Made by a program: the position numbers and the translations under genes | Shown: one piece after another, positions 27,901 through 34,636 of the stretch | Numbering within the stretch: the first letter of the stretch is position 1 | How the letters are laid out: each line of letters begins with the position of its first letter | NCBI GenBank assembly: GCA_017619755.1 | Contig: JAFZRU010000048.1 | Location: 1 to 64,000, forward strand | Origin: Prevotella sp. | GTDB taxonomy: Bacteria; Bacteroidota; Bacteroidia; Bacteroidales; Bacteroidaceae | Reading direction: 5' to 3' | DNA: 64,000 nucleotides | The notes under the pieces: model-generated | Databases searched by the model: none | What the model was told of the DNA's origin: nothing | The model's input: only the letters and a program-made list of their open reading frames with translations

Positions 27901-29418
27901 GTAGCTCCAGCTGTAGGTGGCGTTGTCGGTGCCTACTTTCACGGCGGCATACGACACATTGGTGGGGGTGAATTTCACCCCTTTGGTGGCCTTCACTCGG
28001 TATTCAATCATCACGCCCTCCACGTTGCCGGCATTGCTGTTCTTCGGGGTGTAAATCACCATGGGAGTCTCAAAATAGGTGGCGTTGTCCCAGGTGAGGT
28101 CGCTGCCTATGCTCATCGACGCGCTGCTCACGGCCTCGGCGATGTTGCTGGCGATGTTGGGCGCGGCTTCGTTGCCCACCGGCCAGGTGATGGTGCCGGC
28201 CACGTTGTCGAAGGTCACGCCGCCACCTTGGATCTCCACCACAGGCAGCACGGCTTGGATATAGCGGTAATAGCTGCCCTCGCTGCCAAAGACGATGTCG
28301 ATGGTTTCCGCAGAACTGCCCACGGTGTAGGAGATGGTTTGTCCGCTTGTGTAGTCGTTTTGGCCGTCGATGGTCAGTGCCGTCAGGGCGTTGTAGGCCT
28401 CTACTGAAACGACGGCTCCCTTGCAGGAGGGGATGGTGAACGTGGTGCCTTCGTTGATCTGGCACCAGTCGGTCCAACCACCATTGTTCACCTTGCCGGG
28501 GCTTGTGGTGAAGTCGCATTTCACGTCAATGGTGCTGCCGTTGACGGTAGCTTGTGTGACATAGATGCCCGGCTTGTTTTGGTAATTGAGGGTGGGAGCG
28601 CCGTTCTTGCGCTGGAAGTCCCATTTCAGGGTGACAGCCGATGTGCGGTCGCCGAGGGCCACGCTGTTGGCAGTGAAAACGGGGGTGAGGGCCAAGTCGC
28701 TCTCAGGGGTCACTGAGGCTCCGGGTGCCCAAGTGTTGGTGCCGTCAGTCCAACCCGTGAGGGTGAAGCCGTCCTTGTAAAGCGTGCGGTTGAGAGGGAT
28801 GGTGACGCCTTCGCCGGCGGTCACCTCCACGCCGTCGGGGGCGACGCCCTCGGCACTTTCATTGCCCAAGGAATAACTCACGGCATACTTGGTGGGAGTG
28901 GTGTTCACTGCTTCCACCGCGACGTAGGGGCAGTAGCTCATACCGCTGATGGTGAGCGTGGTGGCTGGGCCGGAGTAGTAGAGTTCATCAACGTTGCTGC
29001 GGTTGTTTTTCCAGCAGGCGGGCGTAGTAGGTGTCTTCGAGGCTACTGTCTCGCCATCGCTGTTGGTCACCTTGATTTCATTCGTGCTGTAGGTGCATTG
29101 GCCCACGGTGATTTTCACTGCACCTTCTACAGGCACCACGACGCGTAAGCCCGTGCAGCCGTGGTCGCTGTGATAGGTGCCGCTGACGGTGGCCACGGAG
29201 GAAGCATCGTTGGCCTCCACGCGGCTAACGGTACCATCGGTACCGACGGTGATGCCGAAATTCACGGCAGTTCCCAGCTCTTGCTCGTTGTTGGTGAGCA
29301 ATGTGCCGCTCTGGTTGTTCACCACAACGCTGAAATCCTGAAAGGAGGCTTTCGCGTACTGCGCCATTCCTACTAATACAAGGAGGAGCAGGGTGAGGGT
29401 TTTGTAGGTTCTTGTCAT
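24919..29418 (-). CDS. multidomain secreted pectin methylesterase (CE8) with dockerin-like module
   Basis: The 1499-residue protein has a signal peptide (about 1-24) and a long array of beta domains: several carbohydrate-binding-like sandwiches (about 25-170, 250-395, 400-575, 740-910), InlB-type repeats (about 180-250 and 585-735; INWTDAGG, FSNWSDGQ), and an Ig-like Big_5 domain (about 915-1020; STVPENGADN). The CE8 esterase (about 1025-1350) keeps the motifs GYQDTW, GRTDFLCG and LGRPWG. The C-terminus is a dockerin-like pair of EF-hand loops (DVNHDGQVTTTD and DINDDNVISVSD, about 1433-1495). It should remove methyl esters from pectin at the cell surface and help lyases of the PL1 type. No type IX sorting domain is present. 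Confidence 0.85.
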   Translation of the reverse strand: MTRTYKTLTLLLLVLVGMAQYAKASFQDFSVVVNNQSGTLLTNNEQELGTAVNFGITVGTDGTVSRVEANDASSVATVSGTYHSDHGCTGLRVVVPVEGAVKITVGQCTYSTNEIKVTNSDGETVASKTPTTPACWKNNRSNVDELYYSGPATTLTISGMSYCPYVAVEAVNTTPTKYAVSYSLGNESAEGVAPDGVEVTAGEGVTIPLNRTLYKDGFTLTGWTDGTNTWAPGASVTPESDLALTPVFTANSVALGDRTSAVTLKWDFQRKNGAPTLNYQNKPGIYVTQATVNGSTIDVKCDFTTSPGKVNNGGWTDWCQINEGTTFTIPSCKGAVVSVEAYNALTALTIDGQNDYTSGQTISYTVGSSAETIDIVFGSEGSYYRYIQAVLPVVEIQGGGVTFDNVAGTITWPVGNEAAPNIASNIAEAVSSASMSIGSDLTWDNATYFETPMVIYTPKNSNAGNVEGVMIEYRVKATKGVKFTPTNVSYAAVKVGTDNATYSWSYTLDGVESTITKINDPKNDLLRNNGTNADKAQLYHSHDISASGVDEFTFRIYISDCANNKNICIGNVVVSGTFNGITQAVVTYPLTIAANPAEGGTVSAYPNDEVYEAGSEVSLTATPNFGYHFINWTDAGGSVVSTNAKFTYTVESEAALTANFEAVNTYSLALTVDGSNDYMVKLDPAPTVVDGKNMYEEDTYVTLTANQYEGLVNFSNWSDGQTAREIRVKMTEDVTLTAFFSQSDIIAGWDFYVRGNSGRVADFASEDNETAAFTLTDGTNTTSWLDKSTEAAGGYESMAGAAVNWKTGETEGDVGHYYWQTKVNATAFTDIKVQFDMLYNYNSYTKYNVEYSTDGENWVTNGSISLTGAKALCSYSGQLTAEANNQANLWLRIIPDYTSEVKGASSKNDGNAIAMVFITGTEKLQDDGTAPVLVSTVPENGADNASANGKVVLTFDEKVMLTDGAEATLNGQPLTGTVSGKTVVFEYKGLSYSTNYTFTLPANSVSDLTGNTLDEAVTISFSTRSVPEIAKGLYDYYVKSDADLVAAINAANSRSDKTTRYRIFLHNGTYTLPQNATETIVSDDGNTYPSPITKISASNISFIGESMDGVVITNDIPADATYAGTYGTTSVYDGISKSDVLQLQNSVKNTYFQDLTVKSGMEDARGRNIAVQDRGSNTIYKNTCLWGYQDTWTSNNDNGLYYFENGLVRGRTDFLCGKGDSYFNAVEIQVCMNTGGYIAVPSKSINYGYVFKDCTIKGESSALNGKYTLGRPWGQGTPIALWIDTKMDIVPSAEGWSEMSGGYPKRFAEYNSTTTSGQSVDLSGRKTVFGGDHTNNPVLTAAEAAEAADMTNMYGEWDPTSYTEQASAPTNVTLSGNTLTWDDSNHVFCWAIVKDGSVVDFTIEPTYEVDDADATWSVRAANEMGGLGEATTASKENWLMGDVNHDGQVTTTDISLLVEYILGNNPSIFFIDQADINDDNVISVSDVTSVVDIVLAGSN

Positions 29419-29570
29419 GTTTGATTTGATTTAAATAATGTGATTAAAGTAGATGTCATTGTGATTGATGTAGATGTAAGTCAGAGTGTAAAACAAGTGG
29501 GCATGCTCTTCGAAGAGGTGGAGCGCCCGAAAGAATGTTGATGTCAAGTAGTTTGATGAGATATGGGTTG

Positions 29571-29578
29571 CAAATATA
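29571..29578 (-). promoter_or_regulatory. candidate -7 box for the multidomain pectin esterase
   Basis: TATATTTG on the minus strand fits TAnnTTTG. No TTTG lies at the usual distance upstream. Confidence 0.4.
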
Positions 29579-29681
29579 CAAATTTTCCTGCAATCTGAAA
29601 AGGTTTTCCAACAAAAAATGGAGAAAATGTTGCAAAGACTTGTCCTATTGTCACTTCCCCTCATCATAAATGGAAACTTCT

Positions 29682-29712
29682 TTTGGGGTTTCATCCTTTG
29701 TTCTTACCTTTG
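29682..29712 (+). promoter_or_regulatory. Bacteroidota-type promoter of the GH5 gene
   Basis: TTTG (29682-29685), 19 nt, then TACCTTTG (29705-29712); the ATG follows 26 nt after the box. Confidence 0.8.
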
Positions 29713-29738
29713 CAGCAATAAACAACAAACTACACCCA

Positions 29739-32150
29739 ATGAGATTTTTACGCATCACCCTTCTTGTGGCTTTAACCGCGTTGCAAGCCGCCCTCGCCAC
29801 AGCGGCTGACTTTGAAACCGCCACCAGTGCAGTGGCCAGAATGAAAGTGGGATGGAACTTGGGAAACACCCTCGATGCCAACTCTGGTTCTTTGGATAAT
29901 ATGTGGATTGAGGCATGGACAGACCGCACCACCTCCGACTATGAGACGGCATGGGGACAACCCGTCGCCACACGCGAACTCATACACATGATGAAAATGG
30001 CCGGCTTCAACGCCATCAGGGTGCCTGTCACTTGGTGGCCGCACATGGAGGCTACTTTCAATTCCGTCACTTGGAACAGTCAAACTCAATCTCTGAATCT
30101 GTGGGATCCGGAGACCGACCCCATCGGCACACAGATTGATGAGGTATGGATGGCAAGGGTGCAAGAGGTCGTTGACTATGTCATCGACGAGGGCATGTAT
30201 TGCATCCTCAACGTGCATCACGACACAGGAACCTACAGCACTTCGTGGATCAAGGCTTCCATGGATAACTATTACAAGAAAAAGGACACTTTTGCAGCTA
30301 TTTGGACCCAAATCGCCAATAGGTTCAAGGACTATGGCGAGAAACTCATTTTTGAGGGGTACAACGAAGTGCTTGACCCATACGACTCCTGGTGCTACTC
30401 TTCCTTGGGGATGGGATCGTATAACGCCACTGTGGCCAATGACGCCTACAATGCCATCAACAGCTATGCACAGTTGTTTGTCAACACCGTGAGAGCAACG
30501 GGAGGAAACAACGCCCAGAGAAACCTTGCCCTCTGCACCTACGCCGCCGCACCCGGGGCTGGCACATGGAACTCACACCTCCAAGACCCGCTCAAAAACA
30601 TGGCCTTGCCCAACGACAACGTCAGTGGACATATCATGTTCGAGGTGCACAGTTATCTCGAAACAGACAATATCAATAACTGCAAGGCCACCGTGGACCA
30701 GATGCTCAGAGACATCAACACGTATCTGGCACCGAAGGGGCCCATCATCTTCGGAGAGTGGGGTACTGCTGACGGTAAGGACTATTACAACGACTACAGG
30801 AGCAACACCCTCGAATATTGCAACTATTTCGTCAAGAGGGCAACAGAGTATGGCTTCTGCACCTTGTACTGGATGGGACTTTCCGACGGTCAAGACCGCA
30901 CTGTGCCGCAGTTCACAAAGCCCGACATGGTCAGCTCCATCACAAAAGGATACTACGGTGACAACTTCGACTACACCAACTACACGCCGGTGGACAACAG
31001 TAACGTCACATACGCCTTGAAGAGTGGTGAAACCTTCACCTCCGGACAGACAGTGCCCGTCTATAACGGCGAGGATGGACAGGTGGCCACCATCACTTAC
31101 GGCGAGAGTGGAGGAGCCGATTTCAAGGCTGCCACGTCCAACGGCACTGTGAGCGGATATGTTGCGTTCACAGAGGGTAACGGCACCAACGGCAACGACG
31201 CTGGTGGCACCTTCTACACCATCACGCCGGCATACGACGGAACCATCTCCGTCGCTGTAGTGCTCAATGCCGGAAAGGCCTTCTATATCGAGGAAAATGG
31301 AGTTGCCATGGATGGCTACAATGGCATCAAAGTGAGTAGCAAGTATTATGGAACTTACACTTTCGACGTGAAGGGAGGCAGGAAATACAAAATCTATTGC
31401 AGTGGCTCCAAACTCGGCTTCTACGGCTTCAACTACACCTACGAAGTTGGCAAGGTTACCAAAATCAGGGGAGACCTCAACTATGACGGTATCATAGGCA
31501 TTGTTGATGTCACCCTCTTGGTGGACATCATCCTCAATGGAGGACAACCTGACTTGGAGGTGGCGGATGTCAACCAGGACGGCATTATCAGTATCTCTGA
31601 CGTTACCAAACTCGTCAACATTATTCTTGGCGTGGTGGAACTCACCACGGAACCCACGGCAGCACCTAACAAACCGACCACTGCCGCCTCCGACGTGCTT
31701 TTGTCTGTCTTCAGCGACACATACGGCTATCCCATCCCTAATATAGATTATATGTACCCGGGTGGATGGTATCATTGCACGGTGACGCAAAATCCCATCG
31801 ATGGCGTCAATATCGTCAAGGCCGTCTATGAAGATGCCGATGACACCTGGACAGGTCAGGCCGGCTTCTGGCAGACCAATCAAAACTCCCAGGCCGCCGG
31901 GGCGAAAAAGGTTTATCTCACTGCATTCTCCGCTGATGAGACGCAACTGACCATAGAAATCATGACACCGGATTACAATGATGGTAATCCTACTGAAGTG
32001 TTGGCCAAAATCGTCATGCCAATGGAAAAAGGCAAGTGGAATTATCTCTCCGCTTCTGTCGAGGGATACGACCTCAGTATCATCGGAAACGTCAGCGTCA
32101 GGGCCGCTACCGGCACCTTATGGTTTACTGACCTGTACTTTTCAAAGTGA
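29739..32150 (+). CDS. GH5 endo-beta-glucanase (GH5_4-like) with internal dockerin-like module
   Basis: The 803-residue protein has a signal peptide (MRFLRITLLVALTALQAALATA) and a GH5 domain (about 25-400) with VGWNLGNTLDA, GFNAIRVPVTWWP, the acid/base Glu in FEGYNEVLDP and the nucleophile Glu in IIFGEWGT. The motif style is that of subfamily 4 endoglucanases/xyloglucanases. A beta-sandwich module (about 420-570) follows, then a dockerin-like pair of EF-hand loops (DLNYDGIIGIVD and DVNQDGIISISD, about 580-635). The last 135 residues (LLSVFSDTYGYPIPN to TDLYFSK) look like another sugar-binding sandwich. The start at 29739 is fixed by the promoter, which lies between it and the earlier in-frame ATG at 29670. 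Substrate: beta-glucan or xyloglucan. Confidence 0.87.
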   Translation: MRFLRITLLVALTALQAALATAADFETATSAVARMKVGWNLGNTLDANSGSLDNMWIEAWTDRTTSDYETAWGQPVATRELIHMMKMAGFNAIRVPVTWWPHMEATFNSVTWNSQTQSLNLWDPETDPIGTQIDEVWMARVQEVVDYVIDEGMYCILNVHHDTGTYSTSWIKASMDNYYKKKDTFAAIWTQIANRFKDYGEKLIFEGYNEVLDPYDSWCYSSLGMGSYNATVANDAYNAINSYAQLFVNTVRATGGNNAQRNLALCTYAAAPGAGTWNSHLQDPLKNMALPNDNVSGHIMFEVHSYLETDNINNCKATVDQMLRDINTYLAPKGPIIFGEWGTADGKDYYNDYRSNTLEYCNYFVKRATEYGFCTLYWMGLSDGQDRTVPQFTKPDMVSSITKGYYGDNFDYTNYTPVDNSNVTYALKSGETFTSGQTVPVYNGEDGQVATITYGESGGADFKAATSNGTVSGYVAFTEGNGTNGNDAGGTFYTITPAYDGTISVAVVLNAGKAFYIEENGVAMDGYNGIKVSSKYYGTYTFDVKGGRKYKIYCSGSKLGFYGFNYTYEVGKVTKIRGDLNYDGIIGIVDVTLLVDIILNGGQPDLEVADVNQDGIISISDVTKLVNIILGVVELTTEPTAAPNKPTTAASDVLLSVFSDTYGYPIPNIDYMYPGGWYHCTVTQNPIDGVNIVKAVYEDADDTWTGQAGFWQTNQNSQAAGAKKVYLTAFSADETQLTIEIMTPDYNDGNPTEVLAKIVMPMEKGKWNYLSASVEGYDLSIIGNVSVRAATGTLWFTDLYFSK

Positions 32151-32172
32151 TTTCAAGATGATGGATATAAAG

Positions 32173-32200
32173 AGGTGCGGCAGGAATGTCGCACCTATTT
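32173..32200 (+). terminator. terminator after the GH5 gene
   Basis: A 10-bp stem (AGGTGCGGCA with TGTCGCACCT, one G-T pair) closes a GGAA loop and is followed by ATTTTG, 22 bp past the GH5 stop. Confidence 0.7.
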
Positions 32201-32273
32201 TGAAATTATTCCACTAAGAAACAAATTGTGATTGTTTTCTTGTTGAAAAGATGCGTAATTGAAAAACATATTG

Positions 32274-32281
32274 TATATTTG
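32274..32281 (+). promoter_or_regulatory. -7 box of the toxin-antitoxin pair
   Basis: TATATTTG fits TAnnTTTG, 25 bp ahead of the antitoxin ATG. A TTTG at normal spacing is missing. Confidence 0.55.
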
Positions 32282-32306
32282 CACAGTGAAATAAAAAGAG
32301 TAGGAA

Positions 32307-32546
32307 ATGGCAAACGAAACTACAATTGTACCCAAAGAGGGACAGATTTTGGTGAACATTGAAGATATGTCAATGCTCAAAGATATCAAGCGGGCTATCA
32401 GTATGCTGAAAGGCGTGGGGAAAATCACTGTGCCGAGGCGTAGAAATAATCTCTCTGGTTATGAACGTGCTTTGCGCGACATCGAAGAGGGAAGAGTGTA
32501 TGAATATGATAGGTTGGAAGATTTGATAAAAGAAATTGAAGGGTGA
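32307..32546 (+). CDS. small antitoxin-like protein paired with a YafQ-type toxin
   Basis: The 79-residue acidic protein has an N-terminal beta strand (GQILVNIEDM), a helix around KDIKRAISMLKG, and a C-terminal acidic stretch (DRLEDLIKEIEG), the usual layout of an antitoxin with a DNA-binding N-terminus and a toxin-neutralizing tail. It overlaps the toxin gene by 4 bp. I identify it mainly by its partner; the family (RelB/DinJ-like or other) cannot be fixed by eye. It probably represses its own promoter. Confidence 0.72.
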   Translation: MANETTIVPKEGQILVNIEDMSMLKDIKRAISMLKGVGKITVPRRRNNLSGYERALRDIEEGRVYEYDRLEDLIKEIEG

Positions 32547-32833
32547 AATACCGATTGAAAGTTACCGGTGAGTTCAAGAAAGACTTGAAACGCTGTCAGA
32601 AAAGAGGTTTGCCCCTCAATGAATTATGGGATGTTGTGAAAATGTTGCTCGATGGAGAAACACTTGATGCTAAATACCATGCTCACATCCTTCAAGGTAA
32701 TCGTAAAGGACAATGGGAGTGTCATATTAGGCCCAATTGGTTGCTTGTTTGGGAGCAGTATGAAACGGAACTTGTTCTAGTAATGCTAAACACTGGTTCA
32801 CATTCTGACTTATTCGGGAAAAAGAAAAATTAA
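32543..32833 (+). CDS. YafQ/RelE-family mRNA interferase toxin
   Basis: The 96-residue basic protein matches YafQ-type toxins: FKKDLKRCQKRGLPL near the N-terminus, HILQGNRKGQWECHIRPNWLLVWE in the middle and LNTGSHSDLFGK at the end, with the active-site His residues of YafQ in HILQG, WECHI and GSHSDLF. Start is a GTG that overlaps the antitoxin stop (GTGA). The toxin would cleave mRNA on the ribosome under stress. Its 3' end overlaps the stop codon of the convergent DUF4834 gene. Confidence 0.85.
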   Translation: MKYRLKVTGEFKKDLKRCQKRGLPLNELWDVVKMLLDGETLDAKYHAHILQGNRKGQWECHIRPNWLLVWEQYETELVLVMLNTGSHSDLFGKKKN

Positions 32834-33084
32834 TTCTCCTCAACGAAGTCCACGTATTCACCTTCGTCGTCGGCGATGATTTTCTTTTGCGACCGTTCAC
32901 GGGCTTTGGTGTCGGTGATGCGCTCGCCATATTCTCCTTGGGGGGCGTCGGAAAAATCTTGCTGTCGCTCGCGAAACTGCTGCTTTGCCTTGCGGATGGT
33001 GAGATAGATGCGCACGGCAAATAGAACCAGGGCGAAGACTCCGGCGAGAAAGATGAAAAGGATGAATTTCAAAAGGAACACCAT
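32830..33084 (-). CDS. DUF4834 family small membrane protein
   Basis: The 84-residue protein has one N-terminal membrane helix (LLKFILFIFLAGVFALVLFAV) and a charged cytoplasmic tail ending DDEGEYVDFVEEN, the pattern of DUF4834, a small family common next to phospholipid genes in Bacteroidota. It starts 12 bp after pssA and is the last gene of the psd-pssA operon. Function unknown. Confidence 0.8.
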   Translation of the reverse strand: MVFLLKFILFIFLAGVFALVLFAVRIYLTIRKAKQQFRERQQDFSDAPQGEYGERITDTKARERSQKKIIADDEGEYVDFVEEN

Positions 33085-33096
33085 AGGGTGGAACTT

Positions 33097-33804
33097 TTAA
33101 TGTGAACGGCTGTTGAAATACATCGAAAGCACGACATACCAGGTGATGGCAATAGCGATGCCCGATACGCCGAGGATGGCCACCAAGGGGATGCAAGAGA
33201 GGATGAACACATATTTCACTTCGTTGCCGCGCCAACCCCATTGCTTGAATTTCAAAGCAAACAGTGGCAGTTCAGCCACCAATAGCCAACAGGTGAGAGC
33301 CACCAATGCCAGCACCACCACCAAGGAATAGGAGAGTTGGGTGAGACGGCTACCGCCACCTACGATGAGCGAGCCCCAAAACAATGCGTTGGCAGGGGTG
33401 GGAAGGCCGATGAACGAGGTCGTCTGACGCTCGTCCAAGTTGAATTTCGCCAATCGAAGGGCGGAGAAAGCGGCTATCACAAATGCCACGTAGGGGAGGA
33501 TGTCACGAAGGCCGTCGAGCCAAGAAGGGTAGGGGAGTTGGTGGAGCAGCGTGAACACCATCGTGGCGGGAGCAACGCCGAAAGTCACATCGTCAGCCAA
33601 AGAGTCCAACTCCTTGCCGATGGGGGACGAGACGTGCAACAGGCGCGCACTCATGCCATCGAAAAAGTCGAAGATGGCACCCAGGATAATGAAGGTCAAA
33701 GCCAGAGGAAAGTTGCCCTCGAAGGCATACGACGTGGCAATGCATCCGCAAACAAGGTTGCAGCAAGTAATCGTGTTGGGAATCTGGCGGATGATGGCTT
33801 GCAT
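33097..33804 (-). CDS. pssA: CDP-diacylglycerol--serine O-phosphatidyltransferase
   Basis: The 235-residue integral membrane enzyme makes phosphatidylserine from CDP-diacylglycerol and serine. The CDP-alcohol phosphotransferase signature is complete: DFFDGMSAR followed by GKELDSLADD. About eight hydrophobic segments are visible. The start at 33804 (MQAIIRQIPN) is chosen because it lies 8 bp after the psd stop; an earlier in-frame start would overlap psd. Together with psd it gives phosphatidylethanolamine. Confidence 0.92.
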   Translation of the reverse strand: MQAIIRQIPNTITCCNLVCGCIATSYAFEGNFPLALTFIILGAIFDFFDGMSARLLHVSSPIGKELDSLADDVTFGVAPATMVFTLLHQLPYPSWLDGLRDILPYVAFVIAAFSALRLAKFNLDERQTTSFIGLPTPANALFWGSLIVGGGSRLTQLSYSLVVVLALVALTCWLLVAELPLFALKFKQWGWRGNEVKYVFILSCIPLVAILGVSGIAIAITWYVVLSMYFNSRSH

Positions 33805-33812
33805 GACTGCTC

Positions 33813-34505
33813 TTATTTCAAACGGGCGATGATGGTCTGGTCGCCAGTAGTAGATTGCCCCATGCGCACGCATACCTCGGTGCCCAAGGGAAGATAAACA
33901 TCCACCCGGGAGCCAAACTTGATAAAGCCGAGGTGGTCGTCGATTTCGCATTCCTCACCCTCTTTGGCGTAGGTGACGATGCGGCGAGCCACCGCACCGG
34001 CTATCTGGCGGCAAAGCACTTGCACACCCTCGGGGGTCTCTATCATCACGTCGGCATGCTCGTTCTCCTCGCTCGCCTTGGGAAGCCAGGCCTTGTGGAA
34101 ATTGCCATCTTGATGCTTCACCAGGGTCACACGTCCATCCACGGGAAACCAGTTGGCATGCACGTTGAACAAGCTCATGAAAATGGAAATCATCAAGCGG
34201 CGGTCGTGGAAATAGACATCCTCGTCCACCTCCTCCACAACCACTACACGCCCATCGGCTGGGGCTACAACAAGCCCCGTGGTGTCGTCAACGTCCAATA
34301 TGCGGACAGGGCAGCGGAAAAAATTCAGCACAATGCCGTAAATGACACCAAAGACAGCTGCAAAGCACCAAAAAGGAACCTTGCTATCGAATGAACGCCA
34401 AAGGATGACGCCTATTGCTATCAGGATGAGCATGCTGAAGAAGAGCGTGTCGTTGCCCTCGCTATGCAGACGTTGCTTCTTTAGCTTGCGGATTCTCTTT
34501 CCCAT
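33813..34505 (-). CDS. psd: phosphatidylserine decarboxylase proenzyme
   Basis: The 230-residue proenzyme decarboxylates phosphatidylserine to phosphatidylethanolamine using a pyruvoyl group. It has two N-terminal membrane segments (about residues 20-60), the conserved [10 protein letters not shown] and [11 protein letters not shown], and the self-cleavage site GS in [12 protein letters not shown], the short-form equivalent of LGST. The start at 34505 is preferred: an ATG at 34526 directly adjoins the -7 box and could not be part of the mRNA. It is the first gene of psd-pssA-DUF4834. Confidence 0.9.
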   Translation of the reverse strand: MGKRIRKLKKQRLHSEGNDTLFFSMLILIAIGVILWRSFDSKVPFWCFAAVFGVIYGIVLNFFRCPVRILDVDDTTGLVVAPADGRVVVVEEVDEDVYFHDRRLMISIFMSLFNVHANWFPVDGRVTLVKHQDGNFHKAWLPKASEENEHADVMIETPEGVQVLCRQIAGAVARRIVTYAKEGEECEIDDHLGFIKFGSRVDVYLPLGTEVCVRMGQSTTGDQTIIARLK

Positions 34506-34527
34506 TCTCGCTTTCCACTTTTTCATG

Positions 34528-34559
34528 CAAAGGTAATGCTTTTTCACCATTTACACAAA
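34528..34559 (-). promoter_or_regulatory. promoter of psd-pssA-DUF4834
   Basis: On the minus strand TTTG (34559-34556), 20 nt, TACCTTTG (34535-34528). Transcription should begin near 34521, only about 15 nt before the chosen psd start. Confidence 0.8.
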
Positions 34560-34588
34560 TTTTTTGAAATTATTCTTTGGACTTTCTC

Positions 34589-34619
34589 TTTGCCGTCTCA
34601 ACTTTTCTTCGTAACTTTG
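34589..34619 (+). promoter_or_regulatory. promoter of dnaE
   Basis: TTTG (34589-34592), 19 nt, TAACTTTG (34612-34619); the dnaE ATG is 17 nt downstream of the box. It is back to back with the psd promoter. Confidence 0.8.
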
Positions 34620-34636
34620 ACGCTCAATTTGCATTT

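Larger units (their letters stand above)
29419..29738. other. intergenic region between divergent pectin esterase and endoglucanase genes
   Basis: The 320 bp hold the divergent promoters of the two enzyme genes listed separately. Apart from these I see AT-rich sequence with no gene or RNA structure that I can name. The pectinesterase leader would be about 145 nt long if its -7 box at 29571 is used. Confidence 0.6.

Noticed and set aside
24919-32150. Cellulosome
   Set aside because: Only dockerin-like modules are seen; no scaffoldin or cohesin lies in the window, and similar modules occur in Bacteroidota without cellulosomes.
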